NCBI GenBank assembly: GCA_002946415.1
Contig: NJPS01000004.1
Location: 1,245,001-1,309,000, forward strand
From: Rutstroemia sp. NJR-2017a BVV2
Taxonomy: Eukaryota > Ascomycota > Leotiomycetes > Helotiales > Rutstroemiaceae
Direction of reading: 5' to 3'
Length of the DNA stretch: 64,000 bases
In this document: positions 44,289-56,000 of the stretch, in pieces
Layout: each line of letters opens with the position of its first letter
Numbering within the stretch: position 1 is the first letter of the stretch
The notes under the pieces: generated by a model
Told to the model about the DNA's origin: nothing
What the model saw: only the letters and a program-made list of their open reading frames with translations
Databases searched by the model: none
Made by a program: the position numbers and the translations under genes

Positions 44289-45340
44289 ATGGCCGGCACA
44301 CACGATCTCAGAGCGGAAAAGCTCTTCTCTATGAAGGGTCATGTGGCTCTGATCACGGGAGGTGGAACTGGTATTGGTCTTATGTATGTCATGCCAGCCT
44401 TCTAAACGGTATGCGGTTTGGTCTGACTCCACGGAAGGGCCGCACAAGCATTGGCAGCAAATGGTGCAAAGGTATATATCACAGGTCGCCGAATGGAGGC
44501 CTTAGAAAATGCAGCCAAGCAGCATGAACCAGAAGGCGAGGGTTCCATCATTCCGTACGTCTAACCAGCACCTATTTCTACATTCAAACACGGCGAAGCC
44601 TAACAAAACAACAGCATTGGACCCTGCGATGTAACCAGCAAAGAAGATCTCGAAAAGCTCTCCACAGATCTCAGCTCCAAAGAAGAACACCTAGACCTCC
44701 TCCTCGTAGCAGCCGGTGTCTCGGGCCCCAAAGCCGATCCCAACAGCTCCGACGCCAAAGAACTCAAGGAGCGACTCTTCAACGGCGAGTCCTTTGAAGA
44801 ATGGAACGCCACCTACAACACCGATGTCACCGCCGTCTATTTCACCACCGTCGCATTCCTGCCGCTCCTCCAAGCCGCGCACAAGGTCCACGGCGAGCAA
44901 AGCTCCTCGGTCATTGTTATTAGTTCGATGAGTGGCATTATGAGACATGCGCAGGGGCATTTCTCATATAATGCGGCGAAGGGCGCGACGGTGCATTTGA
45001 GTCGGATGATGAGTTATGAGTTTAAGCAGGTGGGCATTAGGGTTAATAGTATTGCGCCGGGGTATTTCCCGAGCGAGATGACGGTGGGAGAGAGTAATGA
45101 GAAGCAGAAGAGTCATTTGAGTAAGGAGAAGATTCAGGAGAAGGGACATGTGCCGATAGGGAGAGCGGGAAGGTGAGTTCTCTGTGTCTTGTCGTTATTG
45201 AGGATATTTGAAAAGCTAACGTTGCCCACAGTGACGAGGAGATGGCAATGACGGTTATGTTCTTGGCAAAGAATACCTATGTCAACGGCGAGGTTATCGC
45301 AGTTGATGGCGGTGTCTTGTTGGAAGTCCCAGGGAGGTAG
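44289..45340 (+). CDS. Short-chain dehydrogenase/reductase
   Basis: An NAD(P)-dependent SDR of unknown substrate. Exons 44289-44383, 44438-44554, 44615-45172 and 45232-45340 give 292 aa. Motifs are the Gly-rich loop ALITGGGTGIGLM, IGPCDVTSKEDL, the NAAG-type LLLVAAGVSG, the catalytic Ser in VIVISSMSGIM, catalytic Tyr and Lys in SYNAAKGATVHL, and VGIRVNSIAPGYF. The C-terminus has the usual YVNGEVIAVDGGVLL. It resembles the fungal group related to gluconate 5-dehydrogenase/RhlG-like reductases, but specificity cannot be read from sequence. It ends 129 bp from the convergent neighbour. Confidence 0.93.
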
Positions 45341-45469
45341 ATATGATAGTTGAGAGGACATGATTTTGTATTATGCTTCAAGTAACTGAAGAAGCTAGCT
45401 ACTAAATATACCCATAAATGAAAGTATATGCTCCCAGGTCATTATTCGTTAGGTTTTTTGTGTGTTGCA

Positions 45470-47464
45470 TTATCCCCGTCGATCATCCTCCTGAATCTCC
45501 CTCGCCAATTCTTCATCCAGATGTATCGCCTCAGCCATCAATCTCTCCCCTTCTCTCTTCATCATTGCTGCCTGTTCTTCCAACACTAAGGCTTTGTCAC
45601 CCATCTTCCTGCGTGACTTGTCTTTAATGCCTTCATCTGTCAACGAAATTCGAATGTCCTTAGCCTCATTTTCTTTACTGCGAGCCTCGCTTAGGACTTT
45701 GGATGCTTGTGCATGGAACTGGGAAGCTCCCTGCGAGAATGATGCAGATCGAACTTGAGGAGCGAAGGGCCAGCTTCCGTGTATCGCGGTGAAACTGTGG
45801 TTTGGAACCTGGTTGTAGAATGACGGACCGGGCGCAAATTGTGGCGGCGGTGGTAACGAGAAGTTTATGTCCCGTGGCAAGCCATGCATGGCTTGAGTAG
45901 GTCCGCTGTGGAAGGCATGTTGACGATCCTTTTTCTCCTTTTTGAGAGCTTTGCGTTCGGCTTTTCTGACATCTCTCTGTTGCTTCTTTTGCGCCTTTTT
46001 GAATTCCCTTTTCTCTTTCATCAGGGTTTTCCGAATCTTCTTTTGTGACTTCTTCTCGTCCTTGAATTTCTTGAGTAATTCTTTCACTTCCTTCCTCAAA
46101 GCTTTTAGATCTTGGTCCTTGTTCTCCATGTAATCAGGTTTTGGTGATGACATATCCCTCTTCAGTTTCTTGATCATATCTTTCGTCATCGGGTATTCTG
46201 GATGATTGAGCCAAACCATCAGGCTTTCTTTGGCGGCGGGTAATTGCTGATCGTTTATGTGATCATAATCTGGCAAAGATCCTACTGATACATCTGAATC
46301 TGAGCTGTCGGAGCTAGAGGAAGTCGACGAAGAAGAACTTGACGATGATGACGATGAGCGACCTCTACCTCTCCTGCCACCTCGGTGTCGCGAGTGCGAT
46401 CGGCCGCAATGTCGATCACCACGTCTCTGGTCTCGGCCTCGATTATGACCATGGCATCCATGTCCGCCGTGACCACCACCAAACATATTTCTCCCGAAGC
46501 TGACTCCATGTTCATTTGCGACAAAAGAGCCAATGCGCAGTCCTTGGTTGTTTGCGATGAACGACGTTCCCATCCGTAGTCCGTTGTTGTCAGCAATGAG
46601 TCCATCTCTACCAATCTGGAGCCCTTCATTGTTAGCCATTACTGGTCCCATTCTGAAGCCCCCTCGAGGCCCTCGACAGCCTGCGAAAGGATGATGGTTG
46701 CTGTTCATGCCTCTAACCCCTCGACCTCGTGATACTCTTGGAGAATCACCCTCGCCTAGCGGTGCGCGGCCAGTGTTTCCCGGCTCAGTTCTAACAACCT
46801 TCAAACCTCTAGGTTCGAAGAAACCTTTATTCCACACATCAATAACATCATTCACGTAACTTTCCCAGTTTTCTCCGGGAGAGGTAGAAGGTTGGCGAAG
46901 ATGATTAAGCTGCGCATCGACGTGATTGAAATCCAGCCTTGGATGATCGCGCTCATTAAGTGTGAGACGCTGCATGCGTTCATCGATGAGCTCAGCCTTG
47001 AGTTTGCGGTTTGCTATATCATTGTTGGCACTTGCAACATGATTGGGCAGTAAGTAGTTTGTAAAGGTTGCCCAATCTTGGGACGTGACATCTCTTTCAG
47101 CAGCGGTCTGCGGGAAGGGTAAATCGTCGGGCGTACTACGTGCCGTGAGATGAATCTTGTGCTCAAGAGGAACTGGAAGTGAGAGAGATGGAGGGGCAGA
47201 TCGTGAATTGAAGTAGTCCTGGGCAGAGTGATGGCTAGGAGAACTGTCTTGAAGCGTATAATTCGATTCGGTGGGACTGTAAGGAGGGGTGTATATGATC
47301 GAGCCTTGAGTCGACGATGTGTCTGATCTCACCCTGCCAGCCCTGGAGACATTGTCGGCTGTCGAGGCTGCTGGTGTCAGTATGGTGGTATTGGTATTTG
47401 AAAATAGATCCGTTTCGCTGTATGGAGGTGGGGCGATTTCTTCCATGATGTGGTTTCTTTCCAT
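45470..47464 (-). CDS. Large low-complexity protein of unknown function (664 aa)
   Basis: A single-exon ORF from the ATG at 47464 to the stop at 45470. Regions in order: Pro/Ser/Thr-rich N-terminus with PPYS and PPYSPTES motifs; a conserved-looking block (DWATFTNYLLPNHVAS, ENWESYVNDVIDVWNKGFF); an Arg/Gly patch (VSRGRGVRG); about four repeats of an N-x-GLxxG unit (NNEGLQIG, NNGLRMG, NNQGLRIG, NEHGVSFG); a Gly/His/Arg-rich patch; a poly-Ser tract; a Lys/Glu coiled coil (KFKDEKKSQKKIRKTLMKEK); and a helical C-terminus rich in Glu and Arg. No signal or membrane span. Poly-Ser and Arg/Gly patches resemble RNA-granule or nuclear-speckle proteins, which is only suggestive. Confidence 0.78.
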   Translation of the reverse strand: MERNHIMEEIAPPPYSETDLFSNTNTTILTPAASTADNVSRAGRVRSDTSSTQGSIIYTPPYSPTESNYTLQDSSPSHHSAQDYFNSRSAPPSLSLPVPLEHKIHLTARSTPDDLPFPQTAAERDVTSQDWATFTNYLLPNHVASANNDIANRKLKAELIDERMQRLTLNERDHPRLDFNHVDAQLNHLRQPSTSPGENWESYVNDVIDVWNKGFFEPRGLKVVRTEPGNTGRAPLGEGDSPRVSRGRGVRGMNSNHHPFAGCRGPRGGFRMGPVMANNEGLQIGRDGLIADNNGLRMGTSFIANNQGLRIGSFVANEHGVSFGRNMFGGGHGGHGCHGHNRGRDQRRGDRHCGRSHSRHRGGRRGRGRSSSSSSSSSSSTSSSSDSSDSDVSVGSLPDYDHINDQQLPAAKESLMVWLNHPEYPMTKDMIKKLKRDMSSPKPDYMENKDQDLKALRKEVKELLKKFKDEKKSQKKIRKTLMKEKREFKKAQKKQQRDVRKAERKALKKEKKDRQHAFHSGPTQAMHGLPRDINFSLPPPPQFAPGPSFYNQVPNHSFTAIHGSWPFAPQVRSASFSQGASQFHAQASKVLSEARSKENEAKDIRISLTDEGIKDKSRRKMGDKALVLEEQAAMMKREGERLMAEAIHLDEELAREIQEDDRRG

Positions 47465-48105
47465 TCTTGCAGTTGTTAGAAAGGGGCCGAACAAGAGTAA
47501 TCACGACAGAAGAGGCAAAATACAGAATATATGTGATGACAATGAATTCTTGCGGCAGCCTTGAGCGTTTTCATTTGATGTCAGACTAATATACGAGTAG
47601 TGGTACAGCCCTGCTGTGCGACCCGCACATCAGGAAGAACTTTGACCCCACATCTGCAGTTGTCGCCAGCCACCACCAGTCTTCCACGTTTGCGAGCGTC
47701 TTACTATGCAACTTAGCGACCAAACCTGCATGATTACGCGGCCGAAATAAGGCAGCCATTGACAGCCGACGATTATTGGCATCCAGATTCTAAGGTGCAG
47801 GAACTACGATTGTGAATCGCTAAATAACCCCAGCCGAAAGGATCTTTTGGAGCCCCCGCAGGTGGTACCGAGCTCCCTGAACTTGATATAGGTCTCACCA
47901 CGCATACGAGTCAGTGCGAGGTTGCTTCTGCTGCTCGGTACATTGAAGCCTCACTGTCTTTTCTACGAAGCCAAAGATGGATGACTTCATCAATATTGGA
48001 GCTCAGGCTTGTGAAAATTTACGTCTTCCGGCTTATAGTGTTCGGCGACGATCCGGTATAGATATGATGGGGCGTGAGTACCACTGTTCACGTCGTCAGT
48101 AATTT
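47465..48105. other. Intergenic between the low-complexity gene and eIF2B beta
   Basis: About 640 bp, both genes on the minus strand. No gene seen. Confidence 0.5.
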
Positions 48106-49577
48106 TCAAAAAACGTCGAAGGACTTTGTCCAAACATACAGATTGGTGATATAAAGATCAACAAGATCGGGTGGAACATAGTCGAAGAGTGGGTTGTCAA
48201 CTTCCACCTTGTCTACCAACTCGCCATCCTGGTATTCAATAACATTTCCCGGGTCGCCATATTCGATTAAGGATTCAAACTCGAAGGGATATTCGGGACT
48301 CAGTTTATAAACACCGCTGACGACAATGACTGGTGTTTTATGGACTCTGGCGGCTTTTGCAATTATACGAGCACCGGCGGCAGCAATCAAGCCACCGTTG
48401 GCAATAACAGCATGTGTAGCTAGAATGACCTTGTTAACTCTAGACATTATGGCAAATATCGTTGCATCAGTCACGAGAATAACGGTGATGCCTGCTGCCG
48501 AGAGTGGTTTTAAAAAGGTTTCGGTGCTCAGTTCCCCATCACCCTCCTGGCCAGTTTTTCCAGTGACAGCGGAATGGGTTACTGAGTGGTCGTTCGGGTA
48601 GGACTCGGCCACCACGACTGTAAATTTCCTTTTCTCTGCAGCCTTGAGCAGGAACTTCTGTACACTCATAGATGAGCTATGAGTGAGGATAACCTCGTTC
48701 GAATGTATAAGATCTTGAGCATAGCTTGCAATTTGATCGTCCACTTGATCAAGTTCATCTATGATGTCTTCGATAACGCTAATTATCTCAGCTTTCAGGT
48801 CCTTAGAACTGTTGGCCATCTTTTGTGCAAGAGAGCTTGCATTTATAGTCGATTTGCCATGTGGGGATGCGGTGCCAGGAGGTGTCGACGCTGGTGACGG
48901 TACGGCCGACAGAAGATTGAACATTGATTGTTGTACTGGGACCCCATTCAGATGAGCATAGGATGTGTGGGATGTCATCAAAGGTGGCCGTGAGCCATGT
49001 GAGCGTCCTCCAAAAACGTCGTCTCCACTGTATTCCATAGCTTCGGATTCAATTGTCGACCCAAAACGCAATGGGCTGAATGAAGGCGTAGGTGGGATTG
49101 CGTCTGTCCTCGAAAGTCCCGCATCACTAAGCTCACGCCTCGGAGACCCGAGCTGGCTATTGGATGCCGAATCGCTGAAATCGTCCGATCGATCCTCCTT
49201 TGCTTCATCCCTAATCATACCCAGTATTCTGCAGACGATGTTTCCAACTACCATCTCCCTAGGTTGAGCCTCTATTAATCTTTGCCCAACCTGCTGGACT
49301 CGCTCCAGAACTCGTCCAATATCGGTCCATCGCAACTTGGCCACCACCTGCAAGAGTAAATGAGCGGTGGCTATAGCACACGGCCTTGAGTTTCTGATTT
49401 GTCTTCTTTTTAAAAGGCTACAAAGGGTCAGAAAACTTGCAGCCAGAAAATTTACGATGTATGGAGGGGCAATGCATACGAGACCAAATTTTCTATGGAT
49501 GACTCTAATGGCTGACCCTTCAACGATTTCAGATAGACATCCAGGTTTGGCGCATAGGCAGTGTGCGCCGGAGGCAT
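48106..49577 (-). CDS. GCD7: Translation initiation factor eIF2B subunit beta
   Basis: A regulatory subunit of the eIF2B decamer, the GDP-GTP exchange factor for eIF2 that senses eIF2-alpha phosphorylation. Exons 49577-49480 and 49417-48106 give 469 aa; the splice restores ENLVSLLKRRQIRNSRPCAI. The N-terminal helical domain includes VVGNIVCRILGMIRDE. A Ser/Pro-rich loop of about 110 residues follows, as in other fungi. The Rossmann-like C-terminal domain has NEVILTHSSSMSVQKFLLKA, FTVVVAESYPND, ITVILVTDATIFAIMSRVNK, VILATHAVIANGGLIAAAGA and HKTPVIVVSGVYKLSPEYP. The NGG-containing block is a signature of the alpha/beta/delta subunits. It is divergent from NEM1. Confidence 0.95.
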
Positions 49578-50731
49578 GGCGGGGATTCTTCGCGATTTCG
49601 AAAGAACGGTTAAGTCGGTGTAGGAGGAGGTGAGGAGGTGAGAAGGTGGTATTGGCGGTACTTGTGCGCACTGCCCCTCAATGAAAAATTGGCCTGTAGA
49701 GTCACAATCGTTAGCTCTCGTCCTGGCTGGTAACGGACTATGGATTGTGTGTGAAAACAAAATGGATAGGCGACTTAGTGCGTACTTCAGTTATTACTTG
49801 TGTCTTGTGTGAGTCGCAAAGAAGTCCTGAATACTGTATATTGCTCGTCTTGTTTGGCTAAGTTGTGAGTAATATTTTTCTTCCTGGTTTGGTGAACAAA
49901 GCTCTTCGGGCGGTAGTTGAACTGGTGGAACAGGGAATCGTTTAGTGACCGAGCCGCCCCGAATATAGGCCCCAAGCTCAACCCCAACCCCAAATGCTAG
50001 CCCGGATCTCTGCAGATTCGGAGAAGTATCACATGTAGCCATAGCCAAACAGATCGTCGGCCAGTAGAACGAAGAAGAGAAGCTCGTAAGCATCTTGTTG
50101 AATTGTTGATATTAACACGGTTTCATAATACACAATACACAATACATAATACATAATACTTTGGACCTCTCAACTTCCGTTCCTCTTGAAATAAACACAT
50201 AGCCGTGTACCGCCTGCCGTCTACCGTCCACCGTCTACCTACGAAACATTACACTAGAACTACTGCACGCAGGTACTTATTCACGTACTGCAGCTTGCTA
50301 GTTGTTATCGATTTAATTCTCGTCCGTCTGTCGTCCGTACTCGTATTCTTCGTTTTTTAAAATCGTCAGCGCAGTCAACTCGACCTCCATCAGCTTGTAG
50401 CTTGTTTTATAGATTCTTTCTTGAAGCTACTCTCTCGTTCCGTTTTGTACCTAGGTACCCGCTTCCATCGGCTTGGATTTTTGGCGTACTTGCGATTTAA
50501 CCTCCTTGCGAACGAACGGAACGAACCAGCGAATCCACAAAGAACGACGGTGACTGGTCCAGAAAACCATTCGGCTTTCTAGAACAGCCTTCGAACCCTT
50601 TCGAACCCTTGACACATATTCATAATTATCGTTCGGCCTGGGCTTCATCATCTAGAAACTCTGGAGCTTCGCGCTCCGCGCTCTTTTTGTTCGCTTCAAG
50701 CGCATTTCCATTGGTACCTGTTGGTGATTGA
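49578..50731. promoter_or_regulatory. Divergent promoter region eIF2B beta / NEM1
   Basis: About 1.15 kb between outward genes. An 8-nt ACACAATAC/ACATAATAC array lies at about 50126-50160. No ORF with recognisable similarity. Confidence 0.5.
50126..50160. repeat. 8-nt tandem repeat (ACACAATA / ACATAATA)
   Basis: Four to five copies in register in the eIF2B beta / NEM1 intergenic region. Confidence 0.75.
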
Positions 50732-52374
50732 ATGGACGTTCTCCTCCATGGACCGGAATATACGATGAATTCACTGAATATCCTCTCTGGACGAGGGTCT
50801 CCTCAACACTCTGCGGCACCTTCACGTTCGAACTCCCTCGGCAATGTACTAACATCTGCGACATTATCCGAACCTCGAAGGAATTCGCAAGGAGAGATAT
50901 ACAGTGAGAAGTCCGACGGCATTGACGATGCGCCAGACTCCAACATCGAAGATGATACCACGGTACAGGAATACACACCATTGTTAAATAAAGAAGACAC
51001 TTCCTTCCGTACGAACGATCATGTCGGGATAACGCGATGGCTGTATGACACCTTACGATGGGTGTTATCGACTTTAGCTGCGCCAGGGGTATATGTTATA
51101 GCTTGTCTGTACGATGAAAGGGGAAACTTTGCGCCTATATCACAATTTACGAAGTTAAGTGCGTCATTATTAGGTGGTGGAGCTGGAGATTCGACGACTC
51201 AGTCTATGTCAGAGAGTGGTGGCATCGGCCATGGGAACACGGGAAAACATTCATCTAAACGTCGAGGTTCTCTCATGAGCAAATCAACATCGCCATATTC
51301 CTCCTCATCTATTTCATCCGAGTCAGAGTCAGAATACGATCGCTCTCTAAGTGAGACAGACAAAGCCAGCATAAAGTCTCAGAGCCGCCAGACAAGATCA
51401 AAGTCTCTGCAGAGTTCCGATGATATCTCACCCGCAAGAAGATCCATACGCATAAAGCTCCACAACGAAGATAATTTGAGGCAGCGGAAGCACCGGAAAG
51501 CACAGTCGACGAACACACCAGGCGATGGATCTCGTGCTAGCTCTGCGAGCGAGGTGACTGCTGCTAATCTCAAATCGCCAACTTCGCCAGCTTCATCCCT
51601 ACTCATGACAAAATACCCACGAGTTCCAGCGCCCCCGCGTCCTCTCATACCCCGTCGTCAGCCATCCTATACGCTCGATATGCCCGCTGGGAAGCTTACA
51701 CAGAAGACACTCGTTCTTGATCTTGACGAAACATTGATCCACAGTATGGCTCAAGGTGGTCGGATGAGTACTGGTCATATGGTAGAAGTACAGGTCACAA
51801 ACCTTATGGGACCAGCAGGGGCGGGTCCACAACATCCAATACTGTATTATGTACATAAGAGGCCATACTGCGATGACTTCTTGCGACGTGTAAGTTGCCC
51901 TCTTGTGGTATTTTAAAGGTAACATGCTGAAAATTTCCAGGTTTGCAAGTGGTATAACCTGGTTGTATTTACTGCGTCACTTCAAGATTACGCCGATCCC
52001 GTTATAGATTGGTTGGAGCAGGAACGTAAGTTCTTTTCGGGACGATATTATCGTCAACATTGCACAGTTCGGAATGGAGCCTACATTAAAGATCTCAGTT
52101 CCGTTGAGCCGGATCTTAGCAAAGTCATGATTCTAGACAACAGCCCAACAAGCTATCTATTTCATCAAGGTAAGAGCTTAACATCTTGCTCCAAGTCGAA
52201 GTCACTAACCCCCATGCAGATAATGCTATACCTATAGAAGGCTGGATTAATGACCCTACGGATAATGATCTCCTACACCTCGTACCGCTCTTAGAAGGAT
52301 TGCAGTATGTTACAGATGTACGTGCTTTTCTTGCTTTGCGCGGTGGAGAGGATGGGAAGCATATGACAGCTTAA
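50732..52374 (+). CDS. NEM1: Nuclear envelope phosphatase NEM1 (FCP1/SCP family)
   Basis: Catalytic subunit of the Nem1-Spo7 phosphatase at the ER/nuclear membrane, which dephosphorylates the lipin Pah1 and so directs phosphatidate to triacylglycerol. Exons 50732-51889, 51941-52169 and 52220-52374 give 513 aa. A Ser-rich N-terminus is followed by one hydrophobic stretch (LRWVLSTLAAPGVYVIACLY), the likely membrane anchor, then a long Ser/Arg-rich linker. The HAD-type catalytic domain starts with KTLVLDLDETLIHSM (DxDET, nucleophile first Asp), continues through YYVHKRPYCDDFLRR, YNLVVFTASLQDYADPVID, RNGAYIKDLSSVEPDLSKVM, ILDNSPTSYLFH and NDPTDNDLLHLVPLLEGL. An in-frame ATG at 50762 is an alternative start. 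Confidence 0.95.
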
Positions 52375-53058
52375 GAAATGAGGATGCAATGTTCAAATGA
52401 GGGGCTCGCATAGGGAACAGATTACTATAAGAATAAATACTTTAATGAAACGCTATTATGGATTCAGTCACTCTAACGTCTTCAAAATCTAACATGTCAC
52501 GTTCATAGGTATTGTGTGTGGTCTTTACAACGGCTGATATAGCTGATTGCGAAAGAGGATGATCGTCTTTGTGATTGTCCCCTCTTTTCCATCTTAAAAT
52601 GTTCCATGCTGCAGCTGAGCGGGTTCAATGCAAGCAATTGTCTGCATGTCCTATCTTCCTAGCTAGTACTGGGTCTATGATGTGCTGTACATTCTTCCCA
52701 ACTGTTTTATTCCCTGCTGTAAAGAGTCGATAAGATCAAGGCGAAGATCTTATCTAAGGCCTTGTTTAAGCTCAAAGCGACAAGCCACAGCGCGGCAGAA
52801 ATAGCACTAGATTGTAACGGGCAAGGTGCCGTTCGGAAGCTGTTGCGGGGTTGCTTGTTTTTTCTAGTTCGTCGCCAAACACTTTTTGACTCAATTTCTG
52901 GAAACTTTCACCAGAGATCCTATCCACCACGTCTTCCTCGAAACCCGCAATCCTTACAATGCGATAACAGCCAATTCGCTCCTACAGATTCGCACATACG
53001 GGCACAAGTTTAAATACCTCATGCGCAATCACCGATAGCATACGGCCAGTACGCAAAT
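52375..53058. other. Intergenic between NEM1 and RPC1
   Basis: About 680 bp, both genes on the plus strand. No gene seen. Confidence 0.5.
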
Positions 53059-56000
53059 ATGTCGTTAGGCGCGGGCGGCGAGTCCGTCAAGGCGCAAGTC
53101 GTCGACAAAATCCCGAAGCGCTTCAAGGAGTTGAAATTTGGAATACAGTAGGCACACTCTACAATGTGAAAGGACACATACTGAATGCCGCTAGGTCGAA
53201 CCAGGATATCGTAAATCAGGGCGTCTTGGAGGTTTCCAATAAAATGCTTTATGATGTGGACAATGGTCGAAAAGTTATTCCCAATGGTCCCCTCGATCCG
53301 AGAATGGTAAGACACCTACTTTGCACAAAACTGCGCAGTGCTGACAACAGCCTCCGCTTTTTAGGGCACATCCAGTAAGACTGGCTTCTGCGATACATGC
53401 GGCGACGGCTTGCAGAATTGTAATGGCCACTTTGGACATGTTAGACTGGCTCTACCAGTTTTTCATATTGGATACCTGAAATTGATCATAAACATTTTGC
53501 AGAACATTTGCAAAGTAAGCTAGCCCTCATTCTATGAATGCTTGCAGACTAATGTTTGTAGGATTGTGCAAGAGTACTACTCACCGATGTCGAGCGACGG
53601 CACTATTTGAAGGAGCTTCGAAGGCCTGGTATCGACAATTTAAAGCGCACACAAATATGCAAGAAACTCAACGAACAATGCCGGAAAGCAAGCCAATGCC
53701 CCCACTGCGGTGCTACCAATGGCCAGATTAGAAAGGTCAGCGTTGTCAGGTTGGCGCATGACAAGTATACCAAATACAACAAATCCACGGCAGCAAAGAA
53801 AGTAGTTCCACCTGGAATGGCTGAATACCAGAAATCATTCGAAGAAGCCAAGAAGCACAACACGGAGTTAGAGAAACATACGAAGAAGGCAATGGAGGAT
53901 CTACATCCCTTACGAGTTCTGAATCTCTTCAAGCTGATCACACCGAGCGACTGCGAGCTTCTTGGGATTAACCCCGCGGAAGGTCGCCCAGAGATGTTCC
54001 TATGGCAATTTATTCCGGCTCCTCCTATCTGTATCCGACCTTCTGTCGCCCAGGACAATGCAAGTACGGAGGATGATCTCACCTCGAAGCTTGGAGATAT
54101 CGTTCAGATTAGTGCCTTGATTAGAGCTGCACTACAAAAAGGACAGCCGGTTCAGACGGTGATGGAACAATGGGATTATCTTCAATTGCAGGTCGCTATG
54201 TATGTCAATAGCGACGTGCCAGGTCTACAGCAGCCAGGATTCGGCAAGACGATCAGAGGCTTTTGTCAACGTTTGAAAGGAAAACAAGGACGATTCCGAG
54301 GAAACCTGTCTGGAAAGCGTGTTGACTTTTCCGGACGTACTGTTATTTCTCCGGATCCGAATCTCGGAATTGACCAGGTCGCTGTGCCTATTTTGGTAGC
54401 AAAGAATCTTACCTATCCTGAACGAGTCCAACGCCAGAATATTGAGAAGCTACGAAAATGTGTGTTGAACGGGCCGAATGTCCATCCTGGTGCTCAGCAA
54501 ATAATCAAAAAGGATTCCAATCACAAGATTTCTCTGAAGTTCGCTAAACGGGATAACGAGGCAAAGTATCTTAAAATAGGAGACGTCGTCGAAAGGCATC
54601 TTGAGGATGGGGATATTGTACTTTTCAACCGACAACCATCTTTGCACAAGCTCAGTATTATGAGTCATTATGCTAAGATTCGACCCTGGAGAACCTTTCG
54701 CCTCAACGAGTGTGTATGTAATCCATACAATGCCGATTTCGACGGTGATGAGATGAATCTTCACGTCCCTCAAACAGAAGAGGCCAGAACAGAAGCTATC
54801 AATCTTATGGGAGTAAAGAACAATCTTTCTACTCCGAAGAACGGAGAGCCAATCATTTCTGCAACTCAGGATTTCATCACTGCAGCATATTTACTTTCTA
54901 GCAAAGAGAATTTCTTTGACCGCAGAACTTTCACAAACCTGTGCATGTACATGGTCAACGGTGATCATCACCTCGACCTCCCTCCACCAGCCATCTTAAA
55001 ACCCCAGGCTCTCTGGACAGGAAAGCAAGTTTTCAGCATGATGATGCGCCCGAACAAAGCTTCGAATGTTCTAGTTAATGTTGACGCAAAATGTCGTGAT
55101 TTCAAACCCAAGGATCAACCAAAAGGATGGGCCAAAGACATGGAAGCCAACGATGGATGGCTCGTTGTTCGAAACTCAGTAGTCATGTGTGGTCTGATGG
55201 ACAAGAGTACGGTTGGTTCCGGAAAGAAGGATTCCATTTTCTATGTCATCCTACGTGACTACGGTCCCGATGCTGCCGTTATAGCTATGAACCGATTGTC
55301 TAAGCTCTCCGCTAGATATCTGACCAACATGGGGTTCTCTATTGGAATAAATGATGTATATCCCTCAGAGACTCTGAACCGAAAGAAGGCTGCACTCATT
55401 AGTGCCGCTTACAAAGAATGTGAACGGTTGATTCGGGAATTTCAGTTTGGTACCTTGGAGAAGGCGACTGGAAGGAATATGGAAGAGACCCTTGAGGACA
55501 AAATCTCTGGAGTTTTGAGTAAAGTTCGAGCAGCAGCAGGAGAGGAATGTCTCTCCACGTTGAGCAAGTTCAACGCACCGTTAGTCATGGCAAAATCCGG
55601 TTCAAAGGGTTCTGCACTCAACGTTGCCCAGATGGTGGCAGTCGTAGGACAACAAATTATTGGTGGAGCTCGTGTCGCCGATGGCTTCCAAGACCGAACT
55701 TTACCACATTTCTCTAAGCATTCGAGGCAGCCGGCTGCCAAAGGATTCGTTTCAAATAGTTTCTTCACCGGGCTGACTCCTTACGAATTTCTGTTCCACG
55801 CCATCTCTGGTCGTGAAGGTCTAGTCGATACCGCCGTCAAAACTGCCGAAACAGGATACATGTCTCGTCGATTAATGAAGTCACTAGAAGATCTATCTAC
55901 TCAGTATGATGATACTGTTAGAACTTCTGGTGGTGGAATTGTTCAGTTTCAATTCGGTGCTGATGGGCTTGACCCACTTGATATGGAAGGCAATGCAGTA

